A stretch of 38,480 nucleotides of DNA from positions 1 through 38,480 of the IMG/VR virus record IMGVR_UViG_3300050190_000047; one strand, given 5' to 3'. Shown one piece after another: positions 34,252-38,480 of the stretch. Both the position numbers and the translations under genes were made by a program. Within the stretch, counting starts at the first letter, position 1; the number at the start of each line of letters is the position of its first letter. The notes beneath the pieces are model-generated. The model saw only the letters and a list, made by a program, of their open reading frames with translations. It did no database searches and was not told where the DNA came from. This DNA comes from a virus.

Positions 34252-35958
34252 ATGAACATTTTCAGTCTTTCGGGTGAGATATTACTCAAAGATAATGGAG
34301 TAAGTTCTAAGCTTGATGAAATAGATAAAAAAGGTCAATCTACCAGTAAAAGCATGGGCTTATCTTTTGGAAATATAGCAAGTGCAGCATTGAAAGTCGC
34401 CTCTGCTATTGGCTTAGGCATGGGTATAAAAGGCATGGTAGATGCTGCGAGTTTAGCAGAGGATAGGCTCGCCCAGATGGATGCTGTCCTAAAGTCCACA
34501 GGCGGCGCGGCAGGAATGACAAAAGATCAATTGATAGCCTTAGCCGATGCTCAGGGCAAAGTAACAACTTATTCCAAAGGTGCGAACGAGGAAACTGAAA
34601 ATTTACTCCTGACCTTTACGAGCATAGGTAAAAAAGTATTCCCCGATGCCTTGAAAGTTGTCAACGACATGTCAACCGCTTTAGGGCAGGACACAAAATC
34701 AAGCGCTATACAGTTAGGCAAGGCTTTAAATGACCCAATAAACGGCATGACAGCTTTAAAACGTGTGGGCGTACAGTTTACGGATTCGCAAAAAGAGCAG
34801 ATCACGACCTTGCAAAAGTCAGGTGACCTTATGGGCGCGCAGTCTGTAATTTTAAAAGAATTGCAGAAAGAGTTTGGCGGCAGCGCAGAGGCGGCAGGGG
34901 CAACTTTCGGCGGTCAACTTGCAATACTTAAAAATCAGCTAACCGGTGTCGGCACATCAATAATGTCAAATGTTATGCCGTATTTAAGCGGCTTTGTAAA
35001 AATGATAACCGACAACATGCCGAAAATAAAACAGACCATAACGGACACTATTAATTTTATAGTTCCACTATTTCAGACTTGGATGAAACTAATTGGGCAA
35101 ATTGTGTCTGAATTATTCCCCAATTTCGGCAAACAGGTTGATGGAGTTAAAGACAAGACAAACATATTTAAAGATGCGTTAAATGTTATTACAGGCGTAC
35201 TAACATTTGTAAAAGATAATATAGAAATTTTAAGAATAGGGTTGATAGCATTAGGCGTTATTTGGGTAATACAGACAGGTTTTGTAGTTGCTCACAATAT
35301 TGCGTTAGTGGCTCATAACGTGGCAACAATCGCAGGGGGTATTGCTGTTGGCGCATTAGCCATTGCTCATGGAGTGCATTCAGCAGCTTTAGGCGTAGCG
35401 ACAGCCGCACAATGGCTATTTAATGCCGCAATGTCAGCTAACCCAATAGGGTTAATCGTGCTCGGGATTGTTGCACTTGTGGCCGCATTTGTAATATTGT
35501 GGAATAAAAGTGATGCCTTCCGAGGATTTTGGAAAACTTTGTGGGCAGATATAAAAACTGGTTTTTCGGATGTCGTTAATTTTATGATTGGCGGGATTAA
35601 TGGTCTTATAAAAGTCTTTTTGTCTCCATTTAATCTATTAATAAAAGGGTTGGATTTAATCCCGGGTGTACATTTGCCCGAGTTATCAATAGCAATCCCA
35701 AACATCCCGCGCTTTGATGTTGGAACTCGCTATTTACCGGAGGACACGCTCATTCAAGCTCACAAGGGCGAAATGATAGTGCCAAAGTCCGAAAACCCTT
35801 ATGCCAATAGTGGAAACGGTACAATGCCGCAGGGCGGCGGGGATATAGTCATCCCGATATATATTGATAACAAACTTAAAGAAACAAGAATTATTACGTC
35901 ACAAGAGCAAGCGTATGCACAACGTCATAGAACTAAATTTAAGGCGGTGACGGTTTAA
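34252..35958 (+). CDS. Tail tape measure protein
   Basis: Sets tail length and is ejected ahead of the DNA. 568 residues: an N-terminal region with GFQFTDSQ-like 'TALGQDTKSSAIQLGKALNDPINGMTALKRVGVQFTDSQKEQI' of the tape measure core domain, hydrophobic segments at about 325-420 (GLIALGVIWVIQTGFVV ... IGLIVLGIVALVAAFVILW), and a C-terminal region ending in charged beta segments. ATG 34252 follows the chaperone stop without gap. It is short; at about 1.5 angstrom per residue the tail would be near 85 nm. Confidence 0.93.
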   Translation: MNIFSLSGEILLKDNGVSSKLDEIDKKGQSTSKSMGLSFGNIASAALKVASAIGLGMGIKGMVDAASLAEDRLAQMDAVLKSTGGAAGMTKDQLIALADAQGKVTTYSKGANEETENLLLTFTSIGKKVFPDALKVVNDMSTALGQDTKSSAIQLGKALNDPINGMTALKRVGVQFTDSQKEQITTLQKSGDLMGAQSVILKELQKEFGGSAEAAGATFGGQLAILKNQLTGVGTSIMSNVMPYLSGFVKMITDNMPKIKQTITDTINFIVPLFQTWMKLIGQIVSELFPNFGKQVDGVKDKTNIFKDALNVITGVLTFVKDNIEILRIGLIALGVIWVIQTGFVVAHNIALVAHNVATIAGGIAVGALAIAHGVHSAALGVATAAQWLFNAAMSANPIGLIVLGIVALVAAFVILWNKSDAFRGFWKTLWADIKTGFSDVVNFMIGGINGLIKVFLSPFNLLIKGLDLIPGVHLPELSIAIPNIPRFDVGTRYLPEDTLIQAHKGEMIVPKSENPYANSGNGTMPQGGGDIVIPIYIDNKLKETRIITSQEQAYAQRHRTKFKAVTV

Positions 35959-36794
35959 TGTATGGACTGACCTATAAGGGCATATCGAGCAGCACGTTCA
36001 GCCTTGCTCTGCTCTCCGACAATCGTCAAGTGCTGGCCGACGTTGTACGTCAAACAAAGTTTGTACCTAATTATGGCACGGTGGACTTCGGCAATGATAC
36101 CTACAATGAAAAAGCTTTGACGGTGACCTTGACCTATTGTGCCTTAACTCTTGAGGCCATGCAAACACAGATGGAGCAGATCGGCGGTTGGCTTTATAAT
36201 GATGGGCTTTATCACGATCTGATTTTTGATGATGCACCGCTGCGAAAGTATCATGTTAAAGTCACAAGCAAAATTAATCTCAGTCAGGGCGATTTAATTG
36301 GGGAACTTTCGGTTGAATTTACCTGTAACCCCCCGTACCCTTTCGCCCTCGACAACAGCACTGTCAGCCCTGCAGATGTAGCGGCCCGGCTCCTTTGGGA
36401 TAATGCGGCAAATATTGGGGGAATTGAGTACATCAAAGATATAGTTGCTGATGGAGCGTTTAAATTCACGGTCGGAGGCACTCATAATGTCCTGCCAAAA
36501 ATCACTTTGATTGGCAATATCCCCTCCGGCCTACAGTTTGCCTATACGTACGGCATAACGACGTACTACTGGCAATATAACGCCGTCTTGCAATATGACG
36601 GCATACTCATTGATTGCGCAGCGCAGACCGTCACGCGCATGTCTGACGGTGCAAATCTTTATCCAAATGTAGATAGTGTAAATAAAGCATATTTCTCGCT
36701 TGCGGCAGGTCAGGTCGAGATCGACATAATCGGAACGGGCGGAGTTTGGCCGCTTGATGTGGTTATGGCCGTTGCCTTTATTCCTATACCTTAG
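35958..36794 (+). CDS. Distal tail protein (Dit, SPP1 gp19.1-like)
   Basis: 278 residues, TAATG-coupled to the tape measure. The N-terminus LTYKGISSSTFSLALLSDNRQVLADVVRQ and VDFGNDTYNEKALTVTLTY with 'LIFDDAPLRKYHVKVTSKINL...GELSVEFTCNPPYPFAL' is the Dit/sipho_tail plan: N-terminal ring domain and C-terminal galectin-like domain. It forms the hub joining tail tube and tip. Confidence 0.9.
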   Translation: MYGLTYKGISSSTFSLALLSDNRQVLADVVRQTKFVPNYGTVDFGNDTYNEKALTVTLTYCALTLEAMQTQMEQIGGWLYNDGLYHDLIFDDAPLRKYHVKVTSKINLSQGDLIGELSVEFTCNPPYPFALDNSTVSPADVAARLLWDNAANIGGIEYIKDIVADGAFKFTVGGTHNVLPKITLIGNIPSGLQFAYTYGITTYYWQYNAVLQYDGILIDCAAQTVTRMSDGANLYPNVDSVNKAYFSLAAGQVEIDIIGTGGVWPLDVVMAVAFIPIP

Positions 36795-36805
36795 GAGGTT
36801 TTTTT

Positions 36806-38299
36806 ATGGGAGCTACAATTACAGTTTTGAACAATGGGCAGCGCATGGCCACAACAGACCGAGCTTTTGCCGCAGTAGTAACAAAAGAGTTGATGCGTGA
36901 CTGGGCGCTTAGTTTTAACGTTACAAACCGCGACAATGCGCGGCAGTATGCCATTGACCCGAATGCTCAGTTTATAGTTGAGGGACAAATATACGACACC
37001 GAAAAGTATAAACAGAGTAGCGGCACTGATAACGCAACAGAAGTTTCGGCCTCCCACGTTTTAGCCCGCATGAATAACTATATGATACCGGCAGGATATG
37101 CTTTTGTCGGGACTATAGCCGCACTCATTCAGGACATTTTGACGCAGTCCGGTGCGTCGGCAGAGTTTACCGTCGGCACATGCGCCTCCGTGAGCGGCTC
37201 CTACAGCCCCGGCAATACTCAGCCTATAAACGCATACTCGGCTATCATGGGGCTTACCGCGCTTGGTGTAGAGCCGGACTATGACAATTTTACAATCAAT
37301 GCGCCTGTGAGGTGGGGAGCAGACACGGGCAAAGTCTTTAAATTCGGGCGTGACCTTTGCAGTTTAGAGCGCACGTTTGACAAAACCACAACCCCGACAA
37401 CACAATCATACGGCATAGATATTGCCAACTTACAAAGGTTGCCTGGGGGCTCTGCTGACGCTTTTGTTACCGGCGACACCGTGGGCATACAGGATGCTTT
37501 AATCGGTGACAGTATTATAGGCCAGCGCATAATCTCCTATGAAAAGTGCCTTGACGACCCCACGCAGGACAAAGTGACAATAGGCATGTTTATTTCTGAT
37601 ATGGCAGATACAACGATTGCCATGCAGGTGGATATTTCAGCAACAACCGCCGTGTCAGGTAATAGCGTGCAGCAAGGGGCGCAGTACAGCAACGTCAGCA
37701 TAGACCATCAAAACGGATTTATGGCGATTAACACAGCCAGAACATTAGCAGTCAGAATGAACGCAACCGATTGTTTTTCGATTTATAGCGGCGACGGTAA
37801 TAACAACTGGACGTTAATGGGCGAACTTGATGCCAACGGATTACAAGCCGGTACCCTTACAATGCCTGGATATCCTAATTTTAAAGTCATTGTCGGTAAA
37901 GGGCCTAACTCAGGGGATGGCTTGGGATTGTTTATCATTGATACAAATATCAGTGCTGTGCCATTTTTAAAGTTTTGGCTCGATTCTGGCGGTAACGTAG
38001 TAATCCAAAAAACACGGGGAAATTTGAAGTTTGTGGATGAAAATGGAAATGAAATTGGAACAACCGCAACGTTAAGCGTATCAGCTGCATTTACCGTTAA
38101 AGATGGACTTGTAACAGGTTGGAGTTATCCGATTGCAGCCGCCTCAGGAACAATAGGCCCTGGAAACATTGGCATAAATGTAAGCGAGGGATTAATTACC
38201 GGGTGGAACTATCCTGCAACATGGAGTGGAACAGTCCCTATTAATTCTGGAGCAAACACATTACATTTTACTTATGGAGTATTAACAAGCGTCACATAA
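36806..38299 (+). CDS. Tail tip protein (Tal/tail-associated) with fibre-like C-terminus
   Basis: 497 residues after the Dit gene, SD TTAGGAGG. Residues about 1-250 (VTKELMRDWALSFNVTNRDNARQYAIDPNAQFIVEGQIYD ... VEPDYDNFTINAPVRWG) match the gp27-like hub fold of Tal/prophage tail proteins. There is no peptidase signature. Residues 260-500 are beta-rich, with an LamG/jelly-roll-like stretch and three short repeats at the end: FTVKDGLVTGWSYP, INVSEGLITGWNYP and FTYGVLTSVT, likely fibre tips. It probably contacts the host receptor. Confidence 0.82.
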   Translation: MGATITVLNNGQRMATTDRAFAAVVTKELMRDWALSFNVTNRDNARQYAIDPNAQFIVEGQIYDTEKYKQSSGTDNATEVSASHVLARMNNYMIPAGYAFVGTIAALIQDILTQSGASAEFTVGTCASVSGSYSPGNTQPINAYSAIMGLTALGVEPDYDNFTINAPVRWGADTGKVFKFGRDLCSLERTFDKTTTPTTQSYGIDIANLQRLPGGSADAFVTGDTVGIQDALIGDSIIGQRIISYEKCLDDPTQDKVTIGMFISDMADTTIAMQVDISATTAVSGNSVQQGAQYSNVSIDHQNGFMAINTARTLAVRMNATDCFSIYSGDGNNNWTLMGELDANGLQAGTLTMPGYPNFKVIVGKGPNSGDGLGLFIIDTNISAVPFLKFWLDSGGNVVIQKTRGNLKFVDENGNEIGTTATLSVSAAFTVKDGLVTGWSYPIAAASGTIGPGNIGINVSEGLITGWNYPATWSGTVPINSGANTLHFTYGVLTSVT

Positions 38300-38315
38300 A
38301 TATTTAAAAAATATA

Positions 38316-38344
38316 TTGACTTTTCAATCCAACAATGCTACAAC
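38316..38344 (+). promoter_or_regulatory. Promoter of the secreted Ser-rich gene
   Basis: TTGACT (38316-38321), 17 bases, TACAAC (38339-38344). It lies between the tail tip gene stop and the ATG at 38374, which has the SD AGAGGAG. An independent promoter within the tail locus supports expression in the lysogen. Confidence 0.5.
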
Positions 38345-38373
38345 AAAGATAACTGAAAGAGGAGTTGACAGAT

Positions 38374-38480
38374 ATGAAATTTTCAAATATCAATTTGCGT
38401 AAAAAAATCTTATCTTTAGTAGTTGGAATATGTGTTGTTGGTACAGTTTCAGCCGCAGGAATAGCAATAAATGTAGCTTC
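38374..38480 (+). CDS. Secreted Ser/Thr-rich protein (5' part of the gene split by the window ends)
   Basis: ATG 38374, SD AGAGGAG 8 bases upstream, starts MKFSNINLRKKILSLVVG. The frame runs off the window end and continues at base 2-3 of the window start in the circular molecule, ending at 444. Only the signal-peptide region is encoded here; see the entry at 1-444 for the whole protein. Confidence 0.85.
   Translation, partial: MKFSNINLRKKILSLVVGICVVGTVSAAGIAINVA
38377..38480. repeat. Terminal direct repeat, right copy
   Basis: Identical to bases 1-104. The repeat begins one codon after the ATG of the secreted Ser-rich protein, so the overlap point has no obvious functional meaning. Confidence 0.95.

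Noticed and set aside
1-38480. CRISPR array, diversity-generating retroelement, rRNA
   Set aside because: No regularly spaced repeats with unique spacers, no reverse transcriptase and no rRNA-like sequence were seen.

Overview
The window is a complete, circularly closed genome of a temperate, long non-contractile-tailed (siphovirus-type) phage of a Firmicute, most likely a Clostridia-class host. Evidence: the first 104 bases are repeated exactly as the last 104 bases, so the unit is 38,376 bp and one gene is cut in two by the window ends; Shine-Dalgarno (SD) sites are strong AGGAGG types; base composition is moderately AT-rich; and the gene families (Rha, YopX, Lar, DUF1064, LL-H holin, GH25 lysin, SPP1-type portal and head proteins, large serine recombinase) are typical of Firmicute prophages. 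All assignments come from reading the sequence and remembered family signatures; no search was run.

Layout. 1-3.0 kb: end of the tail-fibre locus and the lysis cassette (GH25 endolysin, XhlA-like protein, LL-H-type holin). 3.0-5.6 kb, leftward: a membrane zinc-ribbon cargo gene with its own promoter, the large serine integrase and a cI-like repressor. 5.7-8.8 kb: Cro-like protein and small early genes, interrupted by two leftward mini-genes that share one promoter design. 8.8-22.2 kb: a dense rightward early operon with stop/start overlaps, holding an MT-A70 adenine methyltransferase, a P-loop recombination ATPase, an SSB-like protein, a replication initiator, a DnaB-type helicase, a 5mC methyltransferase, a metallophosphoesterase, many small Cys-rich or membrane proteins and an ArpU-like late regulator. 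22.2-25.8 kb: small terminase, a 655-bp palindrome-rich non-coding region, a RepL-like protein, an HExxH protein and the large terminase. 26.2-27.3 kb: an HNH endonuclease cassette with its own ribbon-helix-helix repressor, inserted in the 5' end of the portal gene. 27.3-38.3 kb: portal, head morphogenesis, scaffold, capsid, connector and tail proteins, frameshifted tail chaperones, tape measure, distal tail protein and tail tip. 38.3 kb to the junction: a promoter and a secreted Ser-rich protein.

How it works together. Integrase, repressor and Cro form the lysogeny switch. The early operon supplies replication, recombination and DNA modification, and the ArpU-like gene near its end probably turns on packaging, head, tail and lysis genes. 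The most unusual points are: (i) the HNH/RHH cassette with a translated remnant of the portal start upstream and a diverged replacement start downstream; (ii) several genes whose family-conserved start falls on a non-standard codon (ACG, CTG, possibly ATT); (iii) a plasmid-type RepL-like gene beside an origin-like non-coding region inside the packaging module; and (iv) two antisense mini-genes with matching promoters.
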